Assembly: GCA_035457705.1 (NCBI GenBank)
Contig: DATIBD010000064.1
Span: 124,001 to 188,000 of the forward strand
Source of the DNA: DASPGQ01 sp035457705
Lineage (GTDB): Bacteria > Acidobacteriota > Vicinamibacteria > Marinacidobacterales > SMYC01
Length of the DNA stretch: 64,000 nt
Direction of reading: 5' to 3'
The position numbers and the translations under genes are program-made. Positions 51,836 through 63,682 of the stretch are shown here, piece after piece (positions within the stretch are counted from its first letter, which is position 1; each line of letters opens with the position of its first letter). The notes under the pieces are model-generated. The model saw only the letters and a list, made by a program, of their open reading frames with translations, had not been told where the DNA came from and did no database searches.

Positions 51836-52546
51836 CTAGGCGGCGGGTGTGAGGCGCGGCTTCGCGTCACCTCGGGCGAGACTGCGTCTCAACTTCGAGA
51901 GCACCCTCGAGTGGATCTGCGAGATACGGGACTCGTTCACGCCGAGAACGGCACCTACCTGCCTCATCGTGAGCCCGTCGTAATAGTATAGCGACAGCAC
52001 CCGCCGCTCCCGCTCGGGCAGGTCTTGAATCGAGCGCGCGAGAAGAGTCTCGGCTTCGAGCTGCTCGAGCATCTCGTGTGGATCGACGGCATTCGGGTCG
52101 GACACGGTAGAGATGAACTCCTCCACGGGCACGTTGTGCTGGTATGCGGATTCCGCTCGACGGATGCGCTCTCTGGTTCTCCTCAGCTCGGCCAGGCCAA
52201 CGCCCAGTCCGGCCGCAACCTCGTCTTCGCGAGGTGGTCGCCCAAGGCTGGCTTCGAGATGACGTTCCACCGTATCCACCCTCCGTCCCACTCGTCGCAC
52301 CGATCGAGGCGCCCAGTCCAAGCTTCGAAGGCTGTCGAGCATAGCGCCCTTGATGCGGAACTCCGCATAGGTGGAGAAACGGGCTCCTTTGTCGCGGTCG
52401 AACTTGGACGCGGCATCGAGCAACCCCACGAACCCCGACTGAATCAGGTCCGCCAACTCGACCTGCCCGGCGATGTGGCCGGCCATAGCGACGGCGAGCC
52501 GCTCGACGAGCGAGATGGAATCGCGAACGAGCGCTTCTCGGTCCAT
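51836..52546 (-). CDS. FliA/WhiG-type RNA polymerase sigma factor
   Basis: 236 residues from ATG 52546 (the frame extends 12 codons further). Regions 2, 3 and 4 are recognisable: AVAMAGHIAGQVELADLIQS then GFVGLLDAASKFDRDKGARF and STYAEFRIKGAMLDSLRS (region 2), LGRPPREDEVAAGLGV (region 3), and LPERERRVLSLYYYDGLTMR then QVGAVLGVNESRISQIHSRV (region 4). The DWAPRSVRR motif and a 236-residue length place it in the sigma28 (FliA/WhiG) group. No flagellar genes are in the window, so motility control is not shown. No anti-sigma gene is adjacent. Regulator of an unknown set of genes. Confidence 0.92.
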   Translation of the reverse strand: MDREALVRDSISLVERLAVAMAGHIAGQVELADLIQSGFVGLLDAASKFDRDKGARFSTYAEFRIKGAMLDSLRSLDWAPRSVRRVGRRVDTVERHLEASLGRPPREDEVAAGLGVGLAELRRTRERIRRAESAYQHNVPVEEFISTVSDPNAVDPHEMLEQLEAETLLARSIQDLPERERRVLSLYYYDGLTMRQVGAVLGVNESRISQIHSRVLSKLRRSLARGDAKPRLTPAA

Positions 52547-52723
52547 AGCAGCTCTGAGTGCAAGAAAGCTGCCAAGCCGCAACTCGGTGCTTCGAGACGT
52601 TCCTTTCGGTTTCCGGGCCGCGGACAGCGCAGCGAAGCAATTTCGATGGACGGCGAGGGCGTCCGCCTCGTCGAAAAGATGAGACGCGATCGTGAGGGAA
52701 AGTCCCCCTTAGACGTCAAAAAA

Positions 52724-53938
52724 TTAAACCTCGCTGCTCTCGGCGGAATCCACGAACGCGGCGTTGACGAGTTGGCCGAGAAGATTCGTCGTCGAGCGGA
52801 CCATGTCGAGAGGGCGCTCGACACCCAGCACTAGCGCTCCACCTTCGAGCGGGAGTCCCAGCGCCGCGAGAAGGATCGTGAGGTTCACGAAGCTCGCCGC
52901 GGGTACCGAGGCGACGGCGAGCGCCGACAGCATCGCCGTCACCACGAGCGTCACGAGATCGGGCGATGCCAAGCTGACGCCGTACACCTGGGCGATGAAG
53001 ATCACCGAGATGGCTTGGTAGATGGCGCTTCCATCGCGGCCGATCGCGGCGCCGAGCGGAAGCACGAAGCTGGCCACGCGCGCGGATACTCCTGCGTCGT
53101 CTTGCATCGACCGCAACGAAACGGGCAGAGCTGCCGCGGTCGAGCAGGTGACGAAAGTGATGAGCGCCGGGGGCCGTGCGGCAGCGAGCAAACGACCGAT
53201 CTTTCCCCGCGCCACGAGGCCCAGCACGCCACCGTAGACGAGGATCACCTGCGCGGCGAGCGCGATCAGGACGACGCCAACGTAGGTTGCGAGCGTGACG
53301 AGCACCCCGAGACCCGTCCGGCCCACGACGGTTGCCATGAGACCAAAGACACCAAAGGGAGCAAGCTCCAGGATCCAAGCGGTCAGCTTGTAGAGGGCCT
53401 CGGCCAGGCTTCTGGCGACTTCGACGAGCGGATTGCGACGCGGCTCGGGAAGCGCGCTCGCGGCCAGTCCCAGAAGGATCGAGACCACCAGCACCTGGAG
53501 AATATTCCCCTCGACCATCGCGCGAACGGGGTTGTCGGGAATGATTCCCAGGACGAGGTCCATGAGGGAAGGACGCGGCCCGTTGGCGTCGATCTCCGGC
53601 ATGCCCTGTGAGGCAAGCAGACTCGCTCGCGCCTCGTCGCTGAGCGCCCGTCCGGGTGCCAGGGAGATCCCGAAGAAGATCCCGATGAGGAGGGCTGCCA
53701 CGAGGCTCCCCAGCAGGAACCCGAAAGCCCTCAAACCCATTCGACCCAGAGCCGCTCGCCCAGGAAGTCCGGCGATCACCATCACCAGCGAGGTCGCCAC
53801 CAGAGGTACGACCACCATCCGGATTGCCTTCACGAACAGGGTGCCCAAGGGCTCGAAGACCGCGGCCGTCCCTCCGAAGAGCGCGCCCACGACGGTGCCC
53901 GCCACCAGACCGATCCCCACGCGGTGGTGGAACTTCAA
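52724..53938 (-). CDS. Dicarboxylate/amino acid:cation symporter (DAACS family)
   Basis: 404 residues of GltP/DctA-type fold: about eight membrane helices and two re-entrant hairpins. The first substrate hairpin reads CSTAAALPVSL (usual form SSSATLP), and the central motif PLGAAIGRDGSAIY replaces the usual PLGATINMDGTA, so the NMDG residues that coordinate cation and substrate are altered (GRDGS). The closing motif GVERPLDMVRSTTNLLG resembles the normal D-RDM-RT-NV-GD. The protein is expected to import glutamate, aspartate or C4-dicarboxylates with Na or H, but the motif changes make the substrate uncertain. TTG start. Mononuclear; metH is divergent. Confidence 0.87.
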   Translation of the reverse strand: MKFHHRVGIGLVAGTVVGALFGGTAAVFEPLGTLFVKAIRMVVVPLVATSLVMVIAGLPGRAALGRMGLRAFGFLLGSLVAALLIGIFFGISLAPGRALSDEARASLLASQGMPEIDANGPRPSLMDLVLGIIPDNPVRAMVEGNILQVLVVSILLGLAASALPEPRRNPLVEVARSLAEALYKLTAWILELAPFGVFGLMATVVGRTGLGVLVTLATYVGVVLIALAAQVILVYGGVLGLVARGKIGRLLAAARPPALITFVTCSTAAALPVSLRSMQDDAGVSARVASFVLPLGAAIGRDGSAIYQAISVIFIAQVYGVSLASPDLVTLVVTAMLSALAVASVPAASFVNLTILLAALGLPLEGGALVLGVERPLDMVRSTTNLLGQLVNAAFVDSAESSEV

Positions 53939-54009
53939 AGCGCCGGGAAACTTATCACACTACCCGACTCCGCTTGCGCCCGGCGAGCGAAGTTGTTATC
54001 ACCGTATCC

Positions 54010-57687
<3,678 letters not shown>

Positions 57688-57811
57688 CCACCGGGAGATC
57701 GCCTTTCGGCTTGAGCGGACCGTCAGGGCCGCCGGCCCGGGAGTCCGGCCGTCCTCCCCGAGCGAGGAGCGAGGGGAGCGAGCGAGCCGAAGAGGCGAGC
57801 GAGCACTACTC
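57688..57811. other. Repetitive purine-rich intergenic sequence after metH
   Basis: About 120 bases between convergent genes, containing stacked GAGCGAG units and short palindromes (CTCCCC..GGGGAG at 57755-57780, CGGCC..GGCCG at 57733-57750). No gene or T tract. A structured 3' end shared by both transcripts is possible. Confidence 0.4.
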
Positions 57812-58579
57812 TTAAAGAACGACGCAGCGGTCCATCACCACGTCGCCACGGTCCTTTCCGTCCACGAATCCGATGACGTGGATCTCCTGCCAGTCTCGCA
57901 GCTTCTGCTCCCCGGGCCTCGCTAATCGGCAGCGAACGAAAGCGAGCTCCTGATGGGTGGCGAGGAGTACGGGCTCGTGAACGTAGGGCGTCTGTTCGAA
58001 GAGCTTGAACCCGTCGGCGAGATCGGTCATGTTGTGAGGTGCGACTACTCCGGTAAGTACGACGAGCCGCCCGTGGAGCTCCGCGCTCGCACGCTCGACG
58101 TCGTTGGGAAAGAGGAAGACTCGATAGAGCTCGTCTGCGCTCATGTACCGAAGTCTCCCTTCTCGGGCATGCTCTCTGGCGCGCCCCCCAAGCTCGGCGA
58201 CGAGTCCCTCGGTGGCATAGGCCTCGAACGCCTCGATCAAGGCGGAAAGCTCATCGTCCGCGCGAATTTGCGCATCGCTAGAAATCGCGACCTCCTTGGA
58301 AGCCAGATCGTCGCGCTCGGAGTCGGATAGAAAGGGCGCGATGGGTGGCGGGAGACCGGGCGCGTTCCGAGGCGGCTGGTGTGTGTAGCCTTGGGGTATG
58401 GGTCGGCTCTCGTCCGAGGGCGGCGCAGAGGGCTCGATCCGACGGGACTCCCGGCCTGTGTTTCGAGGCGGAGGCTCCTCGCACCGGACGAGCAGGAATG
58501 CCGGGACGAGAAGAAGGGCCATGGAGAGACCGACGCGCCGGCGAAAGTTTGGAATCCGCCGCAGCGCGATCGCTCCCAT
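57812..58579 (-). CDS. Hypothetical exported protein with OB-fold-like (tRNA_anti-like) C-terminus
   Basis: 255 residues. A hydrophobic N-terminal segment (VGLSMALLLVPAFLLVRC, about 16-33) is a signal or anchor; the Cys is preceded by Arg, so lipidation is doubtful. A long Pro/Ser/Arg-rich linker runs to about residue 95. The C-terminal part (about 140-255) looks like a tRNA_anti-like OB-fold: MSADELYRVFLFPNDVERAS, LHGRLVVLTGVVAP and IHVIGFVDGKDRGDVVMDRC, with the terminal Cys-Val. These domains occur in exported proteins of unknown function. It converges with metH and is divergent from the cytochrome c gene. Confidence 0.6.
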   Translation of the reverse strand: MGAIALRRIPNFRRRVGLSMALLLVPAFLLVRCEEPPPRNTGRESRRIEPSAPPSDESRPIPQGYTHQPPRNAPGLPPPIAPFLSDSERDDLASKEVAISSDAQIRADDELSALIEAFEAYATEGLVAELGGRAREHAREGRLRYMSADELYRVFLFPNDVERASAELHGRLVVLTGVVAPHNMTDLADGFKLFEQTPYVHEPVLLATHQELAFVRCRLARPGEQKLRDWQEIHVIGFVDGKDRGDVVMDRCVVL

Positions 58580-58684
58580 GGTGATGAGAGACTAGCCTCG
58601 AATCGACGTTAATGCCACCGTAGACCGAGGAGCCGGTTGAACCTGTGCTAGACTCGTCGCTCGATACAGCGTGGGAGTTGCGGG

Positions 58685-59095
58685 ATGAGGCTAACCGTCA
58701 CGATTGCGTTCGCAGCCTGGGCAGCTTGGGGAAGTGCCGTCCCGGCGGCCGAGAGCGAGCCGAGGTCCGTTCAATCCGGGGTCTACACCAAAGACCAGGC
58801 GGAAGCGGGCCGCGAGATTTTCAAGCAGGTGTGTATGACCTGCCATCAGGCGGAAGAGTTCAGCTCGGCCGGATACATGGAGAGCTGGAGCGGCACGACG
58901 GTGAGCGACTTTATCGGCCTGGTGCGCTCTACGATGCCGCAGGACAGCCCGGGGCGGCTCAAACAGAGCGAATACATCGCGATCGCGGCTTTCTTGCTCG
59001 AGCTCAACGGAGTCCCCAGTGGCGAGACCGAGATGGACGGCAAAGCGCTCAAGGACATCAAGATCGAGGGTCCGTTCACCGCGAAAGAGGATTGA
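58685..59095 (+). CDS. Small monoheme cytochrome c
   Basis: 136 residues. A Sec signal peptide (MRLTVTIAFAAWAAWGSAVP) precedes one class I cytochrome c domain with the heme site CMTCH and distal Met (TMPQDSPGRL); IAAFLLELNGVPSG is the usual C-terminal helix, followed by a short acidic tail. It resembles the cytochrome components of quinoprotein alcohol/glucose dehydrogenases, but no dehydrogenase is adjacent. Periplasmic electron carrier predicted. ATG with GGAG 7 bases upstream. A single gene, divergent from the OB-fold-like gene. Confidence 0.9.
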   Translation: MRLTVTIAFAAWAAWGSAVPAAESEPRSVQSGVYTKDQAEAGREIFKQVCMTCHQAEEFSSAGYMESWSGTTVSDFIGLVRSTMPQDSPGRLKQSEYIAIAAFLLELNGVPSGETEMDGKALKDIKIEGPFTAKED

Positions 59096-59171
59096 CGGTG
59101 AGCCGTCCTCGCCGACCGATGACTCGAGTCCCAGCCTGAATTCGACCGCGTCGGGTCGAGACGGAGCTTGG

Positions 59172-60686
59172 CTATACCCAGTCGAGAGCTCGCTCCACGG
59201 CCATCTGCCATCTCGCGATGAGCCGCTCGCGCTCCACTTCGTTCATCCGTGGAGACCATTTCTTGTCCATGGCCCAGTGTCTTCTGAGCTCCTCTTCGTC
59301 CTTCCAGAAACCGACGGCGAGACCCGCGGCATAAGCAGCCCCGAGGGACGTGGTTTCGCTCACGCGAGGACGAATTACGGGAACTCCCAGGAGGTCCGCC
59401 TGAAACTGCATCAGGAGCTCGTTCACCACCATTCCGCCGTCCACTTTGAGAGAAGAAAGCTCTAAGCCCGAATCGCGTTTCATCGCTTCGAGAACCTCCT
59501 TCGTTTGAAAAGCCGTCGCCTCCAGGCTCGCTCGCGCGATGTGGCCCTTGTGGATGTAACGAGTCAACCCGACCATTACCCCGCGTGCGTCGGACCGCCA
59601 ATGCGGTGCGAACAAGCCCGAGAATGCGGGAACGAAGAACATGCCGCCGTTGTCCTCGACGCTTCCCGCGAGACGCTCCACCTCGGAAGCCGACGAGAGG
59701 ATTCCCAGATTGTCGCGAAGCCACTGCACCAGAGCCCCGGCGATGGCGACCGAGCCCTCGAGGGCGTAGACTGCGGGGGCCTCGCCCATCCGGTAGGCGA
59801 CGGTCGTGACCAAACCGGAGCGCGACTGGAGAGGCTCGGATCCGGTATTGAGCAGCAGGAAGCATCCCGTGCCATAAGTATTCTTCGCTTCTCCCCGGCC
59901 GAAGCATGCCTGGCCGTACAGCGCTGCCTGTTGATCCCCGAGGTCGCCGCAGACCGGGATCAGCCCGCCGAACGGCCCGTCTTTTCGAGTCATCCCATAA
60001 AAAGCCGGATCCGAGGAGGGATGCACCCGGGGGAGCATTGCCGGGGGGATTTCGAGCGCTTGCAGAATCTCCTCGTCCCAAGAAAGTGAGTCGAGCTCAA
60101 AAAGCATCGTGCGGCTCGCATTCGTCACGTCCGTCACGTGAGCCCCACCGTCGGCGCCACCCGTCAGATTCCAGATGAGCCACGTATCCACGTTTCCGAA
60201 AAGCACTTCTCCGCGGGAGGCGGCTTCGCGGAGGCCCTCGACGTGGTCGAGGAGCCATCGAATCTTGGGCCCGGAGAAATACGTCGACAAGGGTAAGCCG
60301 GTCTTGGCTCGAAATCGATCCGGACCTCCGGCGCGCGCCAGTTGATCGCAAATCGAACCGGTCCGGGTGTCCTGCCAGACGATGGCATTTGCGACCGGGC
60401 GCCCCGTCTTGCGGTCCCACACGATCGTCGTTTCCCGCTGGTTGGTGATACCCAGAGCATCGATTCGAACCCGATCGATCCCCCCCGCTCTTGCGATTGC
60501 GCCGCGAATGCAATCGCAGGCGCGCTCCCAGATTTCCTCCGGGTCATGCTCCACCCAGCCAGGGGCCGGGTAGATTTGACGGTGCTCGAGCTGGTGCAAT
60601 GCAACGACCCGCCCCGATGGGTCGAAAAAAAGACACCTCGTGCTCGTCGTTCCCTGGTCCAGAGCGGCTACGACCGGCGTGACCAT
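59172..60686 (-). CDS. glpK: Glycerol kinase
   Basis: 504 residues of FGGY kinase phosphorylating glycerol to glycerol-3-phosphate. The start ALDQGTTSTRCLFFD holds the ATP-binding DQGT and the Arg-Ser/Thr-type motif; GITNQRETTIVWDRKTGRPV, AIVWQDTRT and NVDTWLIWNLTGG are glycerol-kinase signatures; GDQQAALYGQ, KNTYGTGCFLLLNTG and VDGGMVVNELLMQFQADLLG complete the catalytic domain. Length is normal. ATG with AAAGGAGT 10 bases upstream. No glpF or glpD is adjacent. A promoter candidate is at 60716-60744. Confidence 0.96.
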   Translation of the reverse strand: MVTPVVAALDQGTTSTRCLFFDPSGRVVALHQLEHRQIYPAPGWVEHDPEEIWERACDCIRGAIARAGGIDRVRIDALGITNQRETTIVWDRKTGRPVANAIVWQDTRTGSICDQLARAGGPDRFRAKTGLPLSTYFSGPKIRWLLDHVEGLREAASRGEVLFGNVDTWLIWNLTGGADGGAHVTDVTNASRTMLFELDSLSWDEEILQALEIPPAMLPRVHPSSDPAFYGMTRKDGPFGGLIPVCGDLGDQQAALYGQACFGRGEAKNTYGTGCFLLLNTGSEPLQSRSGLVTTVAYRMGEAPAVYALEGSVAIAGALVQWLRDNLGILSSASEVERLAGSVEDNGGMFFVPAFSGLFAPHWRSDARGVMVGLTRYIHKGHIARASLEATAFQTKEVLEAMKRDSGLELSSLKVDGGMVVNELLMQFQADLLGVPVIRPRVSETTSLGAAYAAGLAVGFWKDEEELRRHWAMDKKWSPRMNEVERERLIARWQMAVERALDWV

Positions 60687-60715
60687 GAGACAAGCAACTC
60701 CTTTCTTAACTATTA

Positions 60716-60744
60716 TTTATAAGCGATGACCTCTCGATCGTCAG
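60716..60744 (-). promoter_or_regulatory. Candidate glpK promoter
   Basis: On the minus strand CTGACG (60744-60739), a 17-base spacer and TATAAA (60721-60716) match the consensus at 4 and 5 of 6. It lies 30 bases before glpK in an AT-rich stretch between divergent genes. Confidence 0.45.
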
Positions 60745-60914
60745 TTGTCTTCAATACCTAAAGTAATTTCTCATAAATTGCAACAAAACCCTTGCAAATC
60801 CGAGATCTTTGCGATAGCCTCCGTGAACACAGTCGGAGCACCCCTCCTCGAGAAGGAAATCTCTCGAGGTGGTCGTTGGGCAAAGATTCACATACCGGGA
60901 CGGGGTTGAACGAA

Positions 60915-61997
60915 ATGGGCCAGTACGGAACGCCGAGAGTCATCACCAAGATTTCCGTACTGGCCCTGACTTTTATCCTGGGTTGCAAGCTCGAGGAAGA
61001 GCTCCTTCCGACTGGGTCGACCGGCGGTGGCACGGGTGAAGGAAGCGGAACCGGTGGTGGGTTTGGCACCGGCGGATCGAGCCTCACGGCGCCCATTATT
61101 GCGGATCCGCTCCCCGGAAGCACGGTTTTGGAAGAACAGCCCTCGCTCGAAGTGCTCAATGCGGGCCGCGCTGGGGGCGAGCCGCCCACCTATCTGTTTC
61201 AAGTTTCGACGGAGTCGAGTTTCGGCTCTCTGGAGGCGCAATCGCCGCTCGTTCCCGAAGACCCTTCCGGGTCCACGAGCTGGGAAGTCGACCGGCCTCT
61301 CGAGGAGAAGACGACTTACTTTTGGAGGGTTCGCGCACGCTCTGGCACCGTGGAGAGTCAGTTCTCAGCGACGGCGGAGTTCACGATTTCCGCCTCGAGC
61401 GGTCCGTCGCCACCCCCGCCAACCCCCGCCGGCACGGTCGTAGCCGACCCGCTGCTCGGTGGAAGCATCGGTGAAGTCAGTGGCGGCCAGTTCACCGCCA
61501 GCGGATGGCGCGTCACGAGCCCGGCCGATTACATCCGTTACGAGGTCCCACCCATCTCTGATGGTTGGGTGGAGTTCGAAACCAGCGGGCTCAAACCCTC
61601 CAACCCGTCTCATAGTCAGTTCATGCTTTTCGGAATGTGGGATCCTACGCTGGGCCCCTACCGAGAGAACCCTTTCCGGGTGCATTTGCAGAAGCTGCAT
61701 CCGAATCCACACAACCCACCCTATCTCCGGCTACGATGGATCGCCCGGGGTGAGCAGCACGACGAAGGCTCGAACTTCTTTGATTGGGATCCCCTTCGGG
61801 CCTACTCCTGGCGCATCGAGTGGGGTCCGGTCAGCCAGGGCCATCGCGTACGTGTGTACCTGGACGGCGACGTTGAGATCGAGGTCGCTTACAAGAACAA
61901 CTATCTCCCGAACGTTCACTTCATCGAGCTCGGGATCGCCGAGAGAGGAGAATCCGTCGTCGGAACGACTTATTCGAACTTGAGAATAGGGAATTGA
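60915..61997 (+). CDS. Secreted lipoprotein with Ig/FN3-like and jelly-roll-like domains
   Basis: 360 residues from ATG 60915 (the frame runs upstream to 60792 with no support). A lipoprotein signal peptide ends at the Cys of FILGCK. A Gly/Thr-rich spacer leads to an Ig/FN3-like domain (about 58-165, with APIIADPLPGSTVLEEQPSL and TSWEVDRPLEEKTTYFWRV) and then a beta-sandwich domain (about 175-360; SHSQFMLFGMWDPTLGP, YLRLRWIARGEQHDEG, YSWRIEWGPVSQGHRVRVYL) that resembles LamG/concanavalin-like or carbohydrate-related folds with alternating strands. No catalytic residues could be assigned. Surface or periplasmic binding is inferred. Divergent from glpK. Confidence 0.72.
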   Translation: MGQYGTPRVITKISVLALTFILGCKLEEELLPTGSTGGGTGEGSGTGGGFGTGGSSLTAPIIADPLPGSTVLEEQPSLEVLNAGRAGGEPPTYLFQVSTESSFGSLEAQSPLVPEDPSGSTSWEVDRPLEEKTTYFWRVRARSGTVESQFSATAEFTISASSGPSPPPPTPAGTVVADPLLGGSIGEVSGGQFTASGWRVTSPADYIRYEVPPISDGWVEFETSGLKPSNPSHSQFMLFGMWDPTLGPYRENPFRVHLQKLHPNPHNPPYLRLRWIARGEQHDEGSNFFDWDPLRAYSWRIEWGPVSQGHRVRVYLDGDVEIEVAYKNNYLPNVHFIELGIAERGESVVGTTYSNLRIGN

Positions 61998-62033
61998 GAG
62001 CCTCGGGACCGAGACGACCCCCTCGGCCCGATA

Positions 62034-62119
62034 GCCTCCCCTGAAGTCTTGCCCCCCCATCGAGCTTTCAGGGGAGGCACCCTCCTGAAGAAAGGGCGCC
62101 TTCCGAAAGGGAGGCGCCC
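62034..62119 (+). promoter_or_regulatory. Series of stem-loops with competing pairings upstream of the NtrC-type gene
   Basis: Three structures overlap. A: GCCTCCCCTGAA (62034-62045) pairs perfectly with TTCAGGGGAGGC (62067-62078), 12 bp. The second arm can instead pair with CCTCCTGAA (62081-62089), 9 bp with a 2-base bulge, loop CAC. Next comes an 11-bp stem with a GAAA tetraloop (62094-62104 and 62109-62119; one G-U pair). The mutually exclusive first two pairings look like a leader switch or a compound terminator; no T tract follows the last stem. Confidence 0.5.
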
Positions 62120-62176
62120 TCCGCTTGATTGCCCAGTCCGAGCCGTTAGGGTGGGAGCGACCGGTGTTATATACTT

Positions 62177-62194
62177 GAAGGGTAGTCACCCTTC
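62177..62194 (+). promoter_or_regulatory. Small hairpin near the putative start of the NtrC-type transcript
   Basis: GAAGGGT (62177-62183) and ACCCTTC (62188-62194) form a perfect 7-bp stem with an AGTC loop, 4 bases after TATATA (62168-62173), the only -10-like sequence in the leader. As DNA it is a near-palindromic operator; as RNA a hairpin at the 5' end. Either role is a guess. Confidence 0.35.
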
Positions 62195-62226
62195 CCCCCA
62201 ACAATCCAGGACCCGGACGGAGCAGC

Positions 62227-63675
62227 ATGGAGAGCGCCAGCGTCGCGAGCATCCCCTCGGAGGCGGACTCGGAGCGAGCTAGCCTCGTCGTCGTCATCGA
62301 CGACGACCGAAACCTCTGCGATCTCGTCGAGCGTTATCTCGATCGAGCCGGGCATCACGTTCGCGTCTTCCATGACGGCGAGAGCTTCCTCACTGAGCTC
62401 GAAGCCATGTTGCCGGACGCGGTGTGCCTCGACTTGGGAATGCCTGGAATCGGCGGAGTCGAGACCCTCGAGATCATCAAGAGGCGACACCAGAAGCTCC
62501 CGGTCATCATCCTGACGGCCGATGACAGCATCGGAAGCGTCGTGGGCGCCATCAAGCTCGGGGCCTATGACTATCTCGTAAAACCCATCGACCGCACCAA
62601 GCTCGTCACGACGGTTGCCAACGCGCTGGAGCGCCACCGGATGTCGCTGCGCCTTCGCGAGCTCGAACGCGAAGTCGAAGGGCCGGGCTACGCGAAGATC
62701 GTCGGGGATTCCCCCGTGATGAAGGAGCTCTACCGGCAGATGGATCGCGTGGCGGCGAGTGACATCACGATATTGATTCACGGCGATAGTGGAAGCGGAA
62801 AAGAGCTCGTCGCCCAAGCGATCCACCAGACGAGCGGAAGAAAGGCCGGACCCTTCGTCGCACTCAATTGCGCGGCCATCCCCGAGACCCTCCAGGAGTC
62901 CGAGATATTCGGACACGAGAAAGGGTCGTTCACCGGTGCTGTGGGCCGACACGTCGGAAAGTTCGAGCAGGCGGACGGTGGCTGCCTCTTCATGGACGAG
63001 GTCGCCGAGCTCAGCTTGACCCTTCAGGCGAAGCTGTTGCGGGCGATTCAGGAGAAACGTTTCCACCGCGTTGGCGGGTCGAGCCAGGTACGCTCGGATT
63101 TCAGGCTCATCGCGGCGACGCACCGGAACCTTCTGGACGAGGTCAAAGCGGGTCGTTTTCGCGAGGATCTATATTTCCGCATCGCCGTCTTCGAGCTGGA
63201 GGTGCCTTCCTTGAGGGCACGGGGCGAGGACGTCGTTCGTCTAGCAGAGCTCTTCCTCGATCGATACAAACAAAAGAGAGAGCCACGGCCCCGGCTCTCG
63301 CACGAGGTCATCCGGCTGCTCAAATCGTACTCGTGGCCGGGAAATGTTCGCGAGTTGGAAAACCTCATGCAGCGCTGCCTCCTGATCGCGAAGGACCGTC
63401 TTATCCGGCCCGAGGATTTACCGCTGCGCCTCCGGACTTCACACATCGGTTTGCCTCCGCCGGCTGAGCAAGAACCCGCCGCCTCGCCCCCGCCCAGCTC
63501 CGCTCCCGAACGGTCGAGAAGGCTCGAGACTCTCGATCTCACGGAGCTTGAGCGCCTCGCCATAGAGCAAGCGATGGAGGAGGCGAACGGCAATCTGTCC
63601 CAGGTCGTTAGACTCCTAGGGATCGGCAGGACGACTCTCTACCGGAAGCTGAAGGCCCACAATCTTCGGTCGTGA
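62227..63675 (+). CDS. NtrC-family sigma54-dependent response regulator
   Basis: 482 residues. Receiver domain (20-135) with acidic pocket IDDD (25-27), phosphoacceptor Asp69 (VCLDLGMPG), and Lys119 (LVKP). The central AAA+ domain (about 155-390) has Walker A GDSGSGKE (186-193), the sigma54-contact loop GSFTGA (233-238; most members have GAFTGA), Walker B LFMDEV and the R-finger-containing FREDLYFRI; GNVRELEN follows. The C-terminal Fis-type HTH is at about 435-480 (GNLSQVVRLLGIGRTTLYRK). It should activate sigma54 promoters on phosphorylation by the sensor encoded next. Targets are unknown. Seven bases separate it from the downstream gene. Confidence 0.94.
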   Translation: MESASVASIPSEADSERASLVVVIDDDRNLCDLVERYLDRAGHHVRVFHDGESFLTELEAMLPDAVCLDLGMPGIGGVETLEIIKRRHQKLPVIILTADDSIGSVVGAIKLGAYDYLVKPIDRTKLVTTVANALERHRMSLRLRELEREVEGPGYAKIVGDSPVMKELYRQMDRVAASDITILIHGDSGSGKELVAQAIHQTSGRKAGPFVALNCAAIPETLQESEIFGHEKGSFTGAVGRHVGKFEQADGGCLFMDEVAELSLTLQAKLLRAIQEKRFHRVGGSSQVRSDFRLIAATHRNLLDEVKAGRFREDLYFRIAVFELEVPSLRARGEDVVRLAELFLDRYKQKREPRPRLSHEVIRLLKSYSWPGNVRELENLMQRCLLIAKDRLIRPEDLPLRLRTSHIGLPPPAEQEPAASPPPSSAPERSRRLETLDLTELERLAIEQAMEEANGNLSQVVRLLGIGRTTLYRKLKAHNLRS

Positions 63676-63682
63676 GAAAGCC

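Noticed and set aside
51580..51870. 96-codon minus-strand frame over the repeat region
   Set aside because: It overlaps the sigma-factor end and reads into the dispersed repeat; no ribosome-binding site or family resemblance.
53824..54009. Extended N-terminus of MetH (62 extra codons)
   Set aside because: The extension lies over the divergent symporter gene and lacks homology; the family N-terminus begins after the ATG at 54010.
57740..57800. GAGCGAG tandem units as a CRISPR or minisatellite
   Set aside because: Units are short, irregular and without spacers; this is low-complexity intergenic sequence.
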